The notes beneath the pieces were generated by a model that was not told where the DNA came from, ran no database searches, and saw only the letters and a program-made list of their open reading frames with translations. From positions 992,001-1,056,000 of the forward strand of contig NZ_CP145263.1 of assembly GCF_040739495.1 (NCBI RefSeq): DNA of 64,000 nucleotides, read 5' to 3'. Position 1 is the first letter of the stretch. Each line of letters opens with the position of its first letter. The DNA comes from Staphylococcus capitis subsp. capitis. Lineage in GTDB: Bacteria; Bacillota; Bacilli; Staphylococcales; Staphylococcaceae. The position numbers and the translations under genes are program-made. Positions 41,723-50,400 of the stretch are shown here, piece after piece.

Positions 41723-43132
41723 ATGTGGAAAGAAAAAGTTCTAGAATATGAAAATCAAATGATTGATGATCTTAAGGGCTTATTATCTATTGAAAGTGTA
41801 AGAGATGATTCTAAAGCCTCTGAAGATGCACCTGTCGGACCCGGACCAAGACAAGCTTTAGATTACATGTACGAATTAGCTGAGAGAGATGGGTTTTCAA
41901 CACATGATGTAGATCATATAGCCGGACGAATAGAAGCTGGCCAAGGAGAAGATGTCTTAGGTATCTTATGTCATGTAGACGTTGTTCCGGCTGGTGATGG
42001 ATGGGATTCTGACCCATTTGATCCTGTAGTAACAGACGATGCAATTATTGCCAGAGGTACACTAGATGACAAAGGACCTACAATTGCTGCATATTACGCC
42101 GTGAAAATATTAAATGATATGAACGTAGATTGGAAGAAACGTATTCATATGATTATAGGTACAGATGAAGAGTCTGATTGGAAATGTACAGATAGATATT
42201 TCCAAACTGAAGAAATGCCTACATTAGGTTTTGCACCTGATGCTGAGTTCCCAGCGATACATGGTGAAAAAGGAATCACTACATTTGATTTAATTCAAGA
42301 TCAAATAAATGAAGAAGTAGATGAACCAGATTATGAATTATTAAACTTTGAATCTGGTCAAAGATATAACATGGTACCAGATCATGCTGAAGCCCGTGTT
42401 TTAGTTAAAGAAAATATGACAGATGTGATTCAAAACTTTGAATATTTCGTTGAACAAAATGAGCTTCAAGGAGAAAGTACCGTTGATAGTGGTATTTTAA
42501 TCTTAACGGTTGAAGGTAAAGCGGTTCATGGCATGGATCCTTCACTAGGCGTCAATGCTGGATTATATCTACTTAAATTCTTGTCTTCTTTAAATTTAGA
42601 TAAAAGTGCAAAAGATTTTGTTGAATTCAATAATCGTTATCTCTTTGATTCTCATTTTGGAGAAAAAATGGGTATGAAATTCCATACAGATGTAATGGGA
42701 GACGTTACTACTAATATAGGAATTATTAAATACGATAATAAAGAAGCTGGAAGATACGGTGTGAACTTAAGATATCCTCAGGGATTTGAATTTGAAGAGG
42801 CTGTTGAAAGATTTACTAATGAAATTAAAGACATTGGATTTAGCCTTGAACTTGGTAAAGTTCAAAAGCCACATTATGTAGATAAAGATGATCCATTTGT
42901 GGAGAAACTTGTCAAAGCATATAGAAACCAAACTGGCGATATGACTGAACCTTACACGATTGGTGGGGGGACTTATGCTAGAAACCTAGACAAAGGCGTC
43001 GCATTTGGTGCTATGTTTGAAGATACTGAAGATTTAATGCATCAAAAAAATGAATATATGACTAAAAAACAATTGATTAACGCAACGAGTATTTATTTAG
43101 AGGCAATTTATGCTTTATGTGTGGAGGGATAA
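41723..43132 (+). CDS. pepV: Dipeptidase PepV (M20 family)
   Basis: This is a two-zinc cytoplasmic dipeptidase that cleaves short peptides, possibly with beta-alanyl or D-Ala activity. Metal ligands are in [14 protein letters not shown] (near residue 83), RGTLDDKGP (Asp, near 115) and [10 protein letters not shown] (Glu-Glu, near 149). Length 469 aa, as in the family. An AAAGGAAG Shine-Dalgarno is present. It is followed 3 bases later by dat, so the pair forms an operon linking peptide breakdown to D-amino acid supply. Confidence 0.92.
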   Translation: MWKEKVLEYENQMIDDLKGLLSIESVRDDSKASEDAPVGPGPRQALDYMYELAERDGFSTHDVDHIAGRIEAGQGEDVLGILCHVDVVPAGDGWDSDPFDPVVTDDAIIARGTLDDKGPTIAAYYAVKILNDMNVDWKKRIHMIIGTDEESDWKCTDRYFQTEEMPTLGFAPDAEFPAIHGEKGITTFDLIQDQINEEVDEPDYELLNFESGQRYNMVPDHAEARVLVKENMTDVIQNFEYFVEQNELQGESTVDSGILILTVEGKAVHGMDPSLGVNAGLYLLKFLSSLNLDKSAKDFVEFNNRYLFDSHFGEKMGMKFHTDVMGDVTTNIGIIKYDNKEAGRYGVNLRYPQGFEFEEAVERFTNEIKDIGFSLELGKVQKPHYVDKDDPFVEKLVKAYRNQTGDMTEPYTIGGGTYARNLDKGVAFGAMFEDTEDLMHQKNEYMTKKQLINATSIYLEAIYALCVEG

Positions 43133-43135
43133 ACG

Positions 43136-43984
43136 ATGACAAAAGTTTTTATTAATGGGGATTTTTTGGACGAAAAAGACGCTAAAGTATCTTATGAAGA
43201 TCGTGGTTATGTATTTGGCGATGGAATATATGAATATATTCGTGCTTACGAAGGAAAATTATTTACAGTTAAAGAACACTTTGAACGATTTTTGAGAAGC
43301 GCAAATGAAATTGGCCTAGATTTAGGATATACAGTAGATGAGTTAATTGATTTAATTCGTCAATTATTAAACGAAAATAATGTGAAAAATGGTGGAATTT
43401 ATATTCAAGCAACTAGAGGTGTAGCGCCTCGTGAACATTCCTTCCCGACGCCTCCAACAAAACCAGTAATCATGGCATTTACCAAGAGTTATGACAGACC
43501 ATATGAACAATTAGAAAACGGAGTATATGGCGTGACAACTGAAGATATTCGTTGGTTACGTTGTGATATAAAAAGTTTAAATCTTTTAGGAAATGTATTA
43601 GCAAAAGAATATGCTGTTAAATATAATGCTACAGAAGCGATTCAACATCGAGGTGAGACTGTTACAGAAGGTGCATCTAATAACGTTTATGCGATTAAAG
43701 ATGGTGCAATTTATACGCATCCAATAAATAACTTTATTTTAAATGGTATTACTCGCCGTGTAATAAAATGGATCGCTGAAGATTACGGCATACCATTCAA
43801 AGAAGAGACATTTACAGTTGATTTCTTAAAAAATGCTGATGAGGTTATTATTTCTAGTACCTCCGCTGAAGTCATGCCAGTGATTAAAGTGGATGGTGAC
43901 GATATTGGCAATGGAAAAGTAGGAGATGTAACTCGTAAATTGCAAGAAGGCTTTAATAAGTACATTAAATCACATAGTATTTAA
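43136..43984 (+). CDS. dat: D-amino acid aminotransferase
   Basis: This PLP fold-type IV enzyme interconverts D-alanine and D-glutamate, feeding cell-wall precursors. The PLP lysine is in [15 protein letters not shown] (near residue 146). The family segments [17 protein letters not shown] (near 25) and [14 protein letters not shown] (near 238) are intact. Length 282 aa. It is translated directly after pepV. No clear terminator follows; the next 390 bases hold a separate promoter. Confidence 0.93.
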   Translation: MTKVFINGDFLDEKDAKVSYEDRGYVFGDGIYEYIRAYEGKLFTVKEHFERFLRSANEIGLDLGYTVDELIDLIRQLLNENNVKNGGIYIQATRGVAPREHSFPTPPTKPVIMAFTKSYDRPYEQLENGVYGVTTEDIRWLRCDIKSLNLLGNVLAKEYAVKYNATEAIQHRGETVTEGASNNVYAIKDGAIYTHPINNFILNGITRRVIKWIAEDYGIPFKEETFTVDFLKNADEVIISSTSAEVMPVIKVDGDDIGNGKVGDVTRKLQEGFNKYIKSHSI

Positions 43985-44065
43985 AACCTTAAATTTTAAA
44001 ATTATTTAAACTTTAAAAATCTTAATAAAATTGTCTTAATTTCTCAATAATTAGTGCTAAAATTA

Positions 44066-44074
44066 TGTTATAAT
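44066..44074 (+). promoter_or_regulatory. Extended -10 promoter of the ytmP leader
   Basis: TGT followed by TATAAT forms a perfect extended -10. The -35 is poor. Transcription would begin near 44081, 300 bases before the next gene. Confidence 0.5.
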
Positions 44075-44080
44075 TTATAT

Positions 44081-44380
44081 TAAAGTGATTTAGAAAATAC
44101 AAGTACGTTCGACTAGTAAAATGTGTCATTTTGTTTCTCATTTTTAGTTGAAATTGACCCTTAAAAATTATAAAATCTTCTATGAGTGATAAATAATGAA
44201 CGGGCTGATTAAATAAAATATTTAGGGAATTTTATATTATAAAGCCAACTTAAAAAACTGTTATCTAAATATCAATTGAGCGTAAGAGAAAATTAGAATA
44301 TGCGCTTTTCTATAAATTAGAATATATGGCTCTTGAAAATATATTTCTAGAGCCATTTTCTAATTGAAAGTGAGGTGAAC
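44081..44380 (+). other. Unassigned leader or small RNA
   Basis: This is about 300 non-coding bases between a good extended -10 element and the ytmP-like gene. The region ends in a terminator-like hairpin. It contains a near-direct repeat, AATTAGAATAT, at about 44291 and 44315. I do not recognise a known riboswitch or small-RNA family in it. It may be an attenuated leader or a free RNA. Confidence 0.4.
44326..44360 (+). terminator. Terminator-like hairpin before ytmP-like gene
   Basis: ATGGCTCT (44326-44333) pairs with AGAGCCAT (44349-44356) and is followed by TTTTC. It ends only 20 bases before the start codon. Confidence 0.6.
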
Positions 44381-45175
44381 ATGTTGGAGCAGTTTTATCA
44401 GTTAGGGTGGACGCTTGATTCAGCTGGCGGTGCTTCTGGTGAGGCATATATGGCTGAACAAGATGGACAGAAATTATTTTTAAAACGTAATTCTAATCCT
44501 TTTATTGCTGCATTGTCTGCAGAAGGAATTGTACCTAAACTTGTATGGACGAAAAGAATTGAAACAGGAGAAGTCGTTACCGCACAGCATTGGAAGAATG
44601 GTAGAGAATTAAAATCTGATGAAATGGATCAAACCAGAGTAGCGAAATTACTCAATAAAATCCACAGTTCTAAACCATTGTTAAGCATGCTTAAACGTAT
44701 GGAAATGGAACCTATCACTCCTGATATTATGTTAAATAAAATTAATGCCTCTTTATCTAGAGAAGTTCTAACTCACCATGTTGTTAGAAAAGCTTTAACT
44801 TATTTAGAAGATCATATTCCAAATTTAGATTCACGCTTTTTTACTGTAGTACATGGAGATGTTAACCATAACAATTGGTTATTGTCTGATAGAGATGAAT
44901 TGTATCTCGTTGATTGGGAAGGGGCAATGATTGCGGACCCAGCTATAGATATAGGTATGCTGCTTTACAACTATGTTCCTCAATCTAAATGGTCAAAATG
45001 GTTTGATACATATGGCCTAGAAGAGAGTATCAATTTAAATAAACGTATGAAATGGTATACAGTGATTCAATCCATTGGTATGGTTCAATGGTATGAAGAA
45101 CAAAAACGATATAAAGATATGAATATGTGGTTGAAATTCTTAAATGAAGTTATGAATAGCAACTTATTTATATAA
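44381..45175 (+). CDS. Aminoglycoside/choline-kinase-like phosphotransferase (YtmP)
   Basis: This is a protein-kinase-fold phosphotransferase of unknown substrate. The catalytic loop VVHGDVNHNNWLLSDRDE (near residue 160) and the metal-binding DWEGA follow the choline/aminoglycoside kinase pattern. ATG 44381 lies 6 bases after GTGAGG; GTG 44375 overlaps that site. The protein is 264 aa. It is 13 bases upstream of trmB, the same pairing as ytmP-trmB in Bacillus. It could act on a small metabolite; resistance is not implied. Confidence 0.8.
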   Translation: MLEQFYQLGWTLDSAGGASGEAYMAEQDGQKLFLKRNSNPFIAALSAEGIVPKLVWTKRIETGEVVTAQHWKNGRELKSDEMDQTRVAKLLNKIHSSKPLLSMLKRMEMEPITPDIMLNKINASLSREVLTHHVVRKALTYLEDHIPNLDSRFFTVVHGDVNHNNWLLSDRDELYLVDWEGAMIADPAIDIGMLLYNYVPQSKWSKWFDTYGLEESINLNKRMKWYTVIQSIGMVQWYEEQKRYKDMNMWLKFLNEVMNSNLFI

Positions 45176-45188
45176 GGAGTAATTTAAT

Positions 45189-45833
45189 ATGAGAGTTCGA
45201 TACAAACCTTGGGCAGAAGATTATTTAAAAGAACATCCTGACCTAGTAGACATGGACGGTACTCACGCAGGCCGTATGTCTGATTGGTTTGACACAGAAC
45301 AACCAATATATATAGAAATTGGCTCAGGAATGGGTCAGTTTATAACTACTTTGGCTTCTAAACATCCAGAAATTAATTTTGTATCAATGGAACGTGAGAA
45401 AAGTGTCATGTATAAAGTTCTTGATAAAACAAAAGAACTTAATTTAACTAATCTTAAAATGATTTGTAATGATGCTATTGAGTTAACTGAATATTTTAAA
45501 GATGGAGAAATTTCAAGAATATACCTTAATTTCTCAGACCCTTGGCCAAAGAAACGTCATGCAAAAAGACGTCTTACATATCACACATTCCTTGCTCTAT
45601 ATAAGCAGATTCTCAAGGACGATGGAGAAATTCACTTTAAAACAGACAATCGTGGTTTATTTGCATATAGTCTTGAGAGTATGTCGCAATTTGGGATGTA
45701 TTTTACAAAAATGAATTTAAACCTACATGACGAAGATGATGAAGATAATATTCTAACAGAATATGAGAAAAAGTTTTCTGATAAAAGCTCAAGAATCTAT
45801 CGTATGGAAGCAAAATTTCACAAGAATTTATAA
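45189..45833 (+). CDS. trmB: tRNA (guanine-N7)-methyltransferase
   Basis: This enzyme methylates G46 in the variable loop of tRNAs using SAM. The SAM site is [11 protein letters not shown] (near residue 40), and the family signature [16 protein letters not shown] is near residue 117. Length 214 aa. An AAGGAG Shine-Dalgarno is present. It is the last gene before a compact terminator. Confidence 0.95.
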   Translation: MRVRYKPWAEDYLKEHPDLVDMDGTHAGRMSDWFDTEQPIYIEIGSGMGQFITTLASKHPEINFVSMEREKSVMYKVLDKTKELNLTNLKMICNDAIELTEYFKDGEISRIYLNFSDPWPKKRHAKRRLTYHTFLALYKQILKDDGEIHFKTDNRGLFAYSLESMSQFGMYFTKMNLNLHDEDDEDNILTEYEKKFSDKSSRIYRMEAKFHKNL

Positions 45834-45880
45834 AGTCCTTAAAGAAGAAAATAATATAACTATTGTCTTAAATAGAACGT

Positions 45881-45912
45881 CTACAAAGTTACAAACTTTG
45901 TAGGCTTTTTTA
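45881..45912 (+). terminator. Terminator after trmB
   Basis: CTACAAAGTT pairs with AACTTTGTAG across a 3-base loop, followed by GC and a T-run. Confidence 0.9.
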
Positions 45913-45974
45913 TTTTACCTGATAAACTATTTCAAAATGAGAATCAAATTTTGTTTACTCAAACTTCTACGAGA

Positions 45975-46003
45975 TTGACTAGGAACTTAAACTTTCCTAT
46001 AAA
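45975..46003 (+). promoter_or_regulatory. Promoter of metallo-beta-lactamase-fold gene
   Basis: TTGACT (45975-45980) and TATAAA (45998-46003) are 17 bases apart. The spacer holds a TAGGAA/TTTCCTA dyad. Confidence 0.65.
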
Positions 46004-46107
46004 ATGCTTACATTTGATTTTAATGGTGACTTATAATAATTTTTAATAAAAGATGTAATTTACATCATTTCTATGAGAAGTTCAATAATGTCAAGGAGGC
46101 GTTATCT

Positions 46108-46932
46108 TTGAAATTAGGGCGATTTACTCTCCATTATTTAAGAGGTGGAAACACTAATATAGATGGTGGGGCGATGTTTGGTGTTGTTCCCAAACCGTTA
46201 TGGACTAAAAAATACAAAGTAAATGATAAGAATCAAATTCATACTCCGACACATCCTATTTTAATTCAAACTAGTGATAAGAATATTTTAATCGATACGG
46301 GTATTGGTAATGGTAAACTTTCAGATAAACAACAAAGAAATAGTGGTGTTGAATATGAGAGCTTAATAGATGAGGATTTAAAACAATTAGGTTTAACAAC
46401 CTCTGATATTGATATGGTCTTAATGACCCATCTTCACTTTGATCACGCTTCTGGTTTGACAGATAAAGATGGGCATGCAGTTTTTGACCGAGCTACACAT
46501 TTCATACAGCAAGACGAGTGGCATGAATTTCTTTCACCTAACATAAGAAGTCAAGCTACTTATTGGAGTTATAATCAAGGGGGTTATAAGGAAAGGTTAA
46601 TTTTATTTGAAAATGAGATCGAACCTTATCCTGGTATAAAGATGAAGCACACAGGCGGGCACAGTTTCGGTCACTCAATCATTACGATTGAAAGTGATAA
46701 TGAATACGCTGTGCATATGGCTGATATATTACCGACTACTGCTCATCTTAATCCACTTTGGGTGACAGCTTATGATGACTATCCGATGCAATCCATTAGA
46801 GAAAAGGAACGATTAATCCCATATTTCATGCATCATAATTATTGGTTCTTGTTTTATCATGATGAAAATTATTTTGCGGTAAAATACCAAGATGACTTCA
46901 AAACAATTGATACATTTATTTCTAGACAATAA
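46108..46932 (+). CDS. Metallo-beta-lactamase-fold hydrolase (YtnP-like)
   Basis: This is a zinc hydrolase related to lactonases; YtnP of Bacillus is described as a quorum-quenching lactonase, but the substrate here is unproven. The metal motif is LMTHLHFDHASG (near residue 110), with later ligands in HTGGHSFGHS (near 190) and VHMADILPTT. The start is TTG, 9 bases after AAGGAGG. Length 274 aa. It is a monocistronic gene with its own promoter and a bidirectional terminator. Confidence 0.85.
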   Translation: MKLGRFTLHYLRGGNTNIDGGAMFGVVPKPLWTKKYKVNDKNQIHTPTHPILIQTSDKNILIDTGIGNGKLSDKQQRNSGVEYESLIDEDLKQLGLTTSDIDMVLMTHLHFDHASGLTDKDGHAVFDRATHFIQQDEWHEFLSPNIRSQATYWSYNQGGYKERLILFENEIEPYPGIKMKHTGGHSFGHSIITIESDNEYAVHMADILPTTAHLNPLWVTAYDDYPMQSIREKERLIPYFMHHNYWFLFYHDENYFAVKYQDDFKTIDTFISRQ

Positions 46933-46974
46933 AAAAGGTTATCGTTTGATAAAATATTCAAACGATAACCTTAA
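46933..46974. terminator. Bidirectional terminator
   Basis: AAGGTTATCGTTTG pairs with CAAACGATAACCTT; As and Ts flank it, between convergent genes. Confidence 0.9.
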
Positions 46975-46984
46975 TTATAGAATG

Positions 46985-47302
46985 CTATAACTCGATAATA
47001 TCGATAACTTGACCAGAATTAGCATCCCCATAAAACTCATAGTCTACTAATTTACCATCATGGTAAGCTGTAATACCACCTTGATAGATAGGTTGGTTAT
47101 GATTAACATTATTCAAGACAATAGGTTGATGTACGATATAAGAGCCTTTTACGTTTCTAAAATACGTTTTAACTTCTTTTAATAAGTCATTGGCATTATA
47201 TAATTTCCGCTTTGTTAAATAAAATGCTAAACATAGTGAAGTTATAAATGTTATGAAAAGCATCACTATTGCTATACCTTTAAAATTAAAAAACTTCATC
47301 AT
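46985..47302 (-). CDS. Small membrane-anchored protein, PepSY-like tail
   Basis: I do not recognise the family with confidence. One N-terminal membrane helix (residues 8-28) is followed by an exported domain of about 75 residues; the end (YQGGITAYHDGKLVDYEFYG, then GQVIDIIEL) resembles a PepSY-type strand pair. An AGGAGA Shine-Dalgarno precedes two adjacent ATGs (47302 or 47299). It lies divergent from the M42 peptidase gene. Confidence 0.6.
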   Translation of the reverse strand: MMKFFNFKGIAIVMLFITFITSLCLAFYLTKRKLYNANDLLKEVKTYFRNVKGSYIVHQPIVLNNVNHNQPIYQGGITAYHDGKLVDYEFYGDANSGQVIDIIEL

Positions 47303-47384
47303 ATAATCTCCTCTTATCTAAATTCTTATTCTTAGTTTACCATATTGAAGATGATATAATAGAGTGCAAGGAGTGAGATTGTGT

Positions 47385-48461
47385 ATGATGATAGATAATA
47401 CGAAAACTTTAGAACGCATAAAACAATTAACAGAGCTTCATGGAGCCCCAGGTTTTGAAGATGAAGTAAGAGATTACATGAAACAAAAAATGACCCCCTA
47501 TGTTAATGAATTTGTTCAAAATAACATGGGTGGAATTTATGGAGTTAAGAAATCTAAACAAAACAATGCCCCTAAAGTAATGATTGCTGCACATATGGAT
47601 GAGATAGGTTTTATGATTACTCATATAACTGATAATGGTATGATTCAGTTTACTAATTTAGGTGGCGTTGCTAATGATATATGGCAAGGACAAAGGCTGA
47701 AAGTTAAAAATAGAAATGCCAATGAGATTGTTGGCGTTGTTGCAAATATCCCAAAGCACTTTAGAACAGGTAATGAAGCGGCTCCGGAAATAAAAGATTT
47801 AATGTTAGATATCGGTGCTTCATCTCAAGAAGAAGTACGAGAAAGAGGTATTGAAATTGGAGATACAATCGTTCCTGACACATCTTTCACTCAATTATCT
47901 GAGTATCGTTATATAGCTAAGGCATGGGATAATCGTTATGGTTGTGTCCTCGCGATAGAAATATTAGAATTGCTCAAAGATATAGAGTTAGATGTTGATT
48001 TGTATGTAGGCGCTAATGTTCAAGAAGAAGTTGGATTAAGAGGTGCAAAAGCGGCTGCTGAGCAAATTAAACCTGATATTGCCTTCGTGGTAGATTGTTC
48101 CCCAGCTAATGATATAAAAGGGAAACAACAACTCTCTGGTGCACTAGGGGAGGGCACATTAATTCGTATTAAAGATGGTACAATGATATTAAAGCCACGC
48201 TTTAGAGATTATTTATTAAAGTTAGCCACAGAAAATGATATTAAACATCAATATTATATTTCTCCAGGTGGTACCGATGGGGGAGAGGTCCATAAAGCAA
48301 ATGAGGGCATACCTACAGCAGTGATTGGCGTTTGCGCAAGATATATACACAGCACGGATGCAGTTTTTGATATAAGAGATTACTACTCAGCTAGACATCT
48401 ATTAAAAGAATGTATAACTCATTTAAATCATCATCAAATAGAAGTACTAAAATTTGGTTAA
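47385..48461 (+). CDS. M42-family glutamyl/aminopeptidase (YtoP-like)
   Basis: This is a two-metal aminopeptidase of the M42 family, which forms large TET-type shells in relatives. Metal and catalytic residues lie in MIAAHMDEIGFM (near residue 64), KAWDNRYGC (near 183), VQEEVGLRGA (near 215), FVVDCSPAND (near 237) and SPGGTDGGEVH. The start is uncertain: TTG 47379 is 5 bases from AAGGAG, ATG 47385 is 11 bases away. Length about 358 aa. It is followed by a thioredoxin-like gene. Confidence 0.85.
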   Translation: MMIDNTKTLERIKQLTELHGAPGFEDEVRDYMKQKMTPYVNEFVQNNMGGIYGVKKSKQNNAPKVMIAAHMDEIGFMITHITDNGMIQFTNLGGVANDIWQGQRLKVKNRNANEIVGVVANIPKHFRTGNEAAPEIKDLMLDIGASSQEEVRERGIEIGDTIVPDTSFTQLSEYRYIAKAWDNRYGCVLAIEILELLKDIELDVDLYVGANVQEEVGLRGAKAAAEQIKPDIAFVVDCSPANDIKGKQQLSGALGEGTLIRIKDGTMILKPRFRDYLLKLATENDIKHQYYISPGGTDGGEVHKANEGIPTAVIGVCARYIHSTDAVFDIRDYYSARHLLKECITHLNHHQIEVLKFG

Positions 48462-48475
48462 GGAGTGTAGAACAA

Positions 48476-48787
48476 GTGAAACAACTTGAAACAGAACAAC
48501 AATTTGTAGAATTAAAAAAAGGTAATACTGTCTTTGAATTTACCGCTGATTGGTGCCCAGACTGCAAAGTAATAGAACCTGATTTACCTAAATTAGAAAA
48601 TAAATATAAAGACTTTAATTTTGTTTCGGTAGATAGAGACAAATTTATTGATATATGTATTGATAACGATATCTTAGGAATACCCAGTTTCTTAGTTTAT
48701 AAAAATGGTAAACTTGAAGGTAGCTACATAGGTAAAGAAAGAAAATCTATTGATCAAATTGATGCATTTTTAGCAAAATATATTTAA
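48476..48787 (+). CDS. Thioredoxin-like protein with CPDC site
   Basis: This is a small thioredoxin-fold protein of 103 aa. The active-site stretch is FEFTADWCPDCKVIEPDL (about residues 20-37), with CPDC instead of the classic CGPC. A cis-proline segment (LGIPSFLVYKNGK) is present. The true start is GTG 48476 after AAGGAG, not an earlier codon, because that Shine-Dalgarno and the M42 stop lie just before it. It probably shares a transcript with the peptidase. The redox partner is unknown. Confidence 0.88.
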   Translation: MKQLETEQQFVELKKGNTVFEFTADWCPDCKVIEPDLPKLENKYKDFNFVSVDRDKFIDICIDNDILGIPSFLVYKNGKLEGSYIGKERKSIDQIDAFLAKYI

Positions 48788-48870
48788 GTATCAATTTATT
48801 TAGAAAATAACGTTATCTATACACCGTATTTTTAGTTTTTTCTGTTATATAGCAGTTATTTATTGTAAAC

Positions 48871-48879
48871 TGTTATAAT
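48871..48879 (+). promoter_or_regulatory. Extended -10 promoter upstream of ytpQ
   Basis: TGT followed by TATAAT (48874-48879) is a perfect extended -10, about 25 bases before the coding start. Confidence 0.5.
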
Positions 48880-48902
48880 GTGCGAAAATAGGAGTGTTTT
48901 AA

Positions 48903-49766
48903 ATGAATGTCTTCCAAATGAGAGATAAATTAAAAGCGCGTTTAATTCATTTAAACGTAGACTTTAAATTTGATAGAGAAGAAGAAACTTTAAGAATTTA
49001 TCGTACAGATAATCATAAAGGTGTCACAATCAAACTCAATGCTATTGTCGCCAAATATGAAGAACAAAAAGATAAAATTATAGATGAAATTGTTTACTAT
49101 GTAGAAGAAGCAATTGCTCAAATGGGCGATCATTCTTTAGAAAAAATGGAAAATATAAAAATCATGCCAGTTGTTCGAGCAACAAGCTTTGACAAGAAGA
49201 CTAAAGAAGGTCATTCATTTATTTATAGTGAACATACAGCTGAAACGAATATTTATTATGCCCTCGATTTAGGTAAATCATACAGACTAATAGATGAAAG
49301 TATGTTAAAAACATTAAATATGACTGAACAACAAATTAAAGAAGTGTCATTATTCAATGTTAGAAAACTTAAAAATAAATATTCTACTGATGAGGTTAAA
49401 GGCAATATTTTTTATTTCATCAATTCTAATGATGGCTATGATGCAAGTCGCATACTTAATACGTCATTCTTGAATGAAGTCCAAGAACAATGTGAGGGTG
49501 AAATGTTAGTTGCAGTTCCTCACCAAGACGTGTTAATTATTGCTGATATACGTAATAAAACAGGTTACGATGTCATGGCTCATTTAACAATGGAATTCTT
49601 TACTAAAGGTTTAGTACCAATTACTTCATTATCATTTGGCTATGACAAGGGACACTTAGAACCAATATTTATTCTAGGAAAAAATAATAAACAAAAACGT
49701 AATCCTGATGTTATACAGAGATTAGAAGCGAATAGAAAGAAATTTAATAATAAAGATAATCAATAG
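48903..49766 (+). CDS. ytpQ: DUF1444 family protein YtpQ
   Basis: This is a cytoplasmic protein of unknown function, 287 aa, conserved in Bacilli as DUF1444. It begins [14 protein letters not shown] and has the conserved middle block [20 protein letters not shown] (near residue 90) and the C-terminal [19 protein letters not shown]. It leads the ytpQ-ytpR-ftsK/sftA-murC gene order known from Bacillus, with 17 bases to ytpR. Confidence 0.85.
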   Translation: MNVFQMRDKLKARLIHLNVDFKFDREEETLRIYRTDNHKGVTIKLNAIVAKYEEQKDKIIDEIVYYVEEAIAQMGDHSLEKMENIKIMPVVRATSFDKKTKEGHSFIYSEHTAETNIYYALDLGKSYRLIDESMLKTLNMTEQQIKEVSLFNVRKLKNKYSTDEVKGNIFYFINSNDGYDASRILNTSFLNEVQEQCEGEMLVAVPHQDVLIIADIRNKTGYDVMAHLTMEFFTKGLVPITSLSFGYDKGHLEPIFILGKNNKQKRNPDVIQRLEANRKKFNNKDNQ

Positions 49767-49783
49767 AAATGGAGTTTTTATAG

Positions 49784-50380
49784 ATGAACTTATTTTATAA
49801 TCCACAAGGTGTAGGAGATGTAGCTTTTTTACAGATTGAACCTACAGATGGTGCATTTGATTACAACAAGAAAGATGATGTAGTCGAAATCACTCAAGAT
49901 GGGCAAGTTGTTGGTTTCAATATCTTTAACGTATCAGATAAAATAAAAATAGAAGGAAACGGTCATATCAAATTAACTTCAGAAATTATTGAGGCGTTAC
50001 AACAATCTATTAATAATTCTGGATTTAACTATAAATTAGATACTGATTTATCACCTAAGTTTGTAGTTGGATATGTTGAAACTAAAGAAAAACATCCTGA
50101 TGCGGATAAATTAAGTGTTTTAAAAGTTAATGTTGGTAATGAAACTTTACAAATTGTTTGTGGTGCACCTAATGTAGCAGCTGAACAAAAAGTAGTAGTA
50201 GCTAAAGTAGGTGCTGTAATGCCAAGTGGAATGATTATCAAAGATGCTAAATTACGTGGTGTTGATTCAAGTGGTATGATTTGTTCAATGAAAGAATTAG
50301 ATTTACCAAATGCACCTCAAGAGAAGGGTATTATGGTATTAAATGATGATTATGAAATTGGGCAAGCATTTTTTGAATAA
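49784..50380 (+). CDS. ytpR: YtpR, tRNA-binding-domain protein
   Basis: The N-terminal half (residues 1-85) is a DUF4479-type domain. The C-terminal half (90-195) is an EMAP/PheT-like tRNA-binding OB fold ([20 protein letters not shown], then [17 protein letters not shown]). The role is unknown; a tRNA-related function is suggested by the fold alone. Length 198 aa. It lies 20 bases before the DNA translocase gene. Confidence 0.88.
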   Translation: MNLFYNPQGVGDVAFLQIEPTDGAFDYNKKDDVVEITQDGQVVGFNIFNVSDKIKIEGNGHIKLTSEIIEALQQSINNSGFNYKLDTDLSPKFVVGYVETKEKHPDADKLSVLKVNVGNETLQIVCGAPNVAAEQKVVVAKVGAVMPSGMIIKDAKLRGVDSSGMICSMKELDLPNAPQEKGIMVLNDDYEIGQAFFE

Positions 50381-50400
50381 TAAAGAAAGGTAGTGAAATT

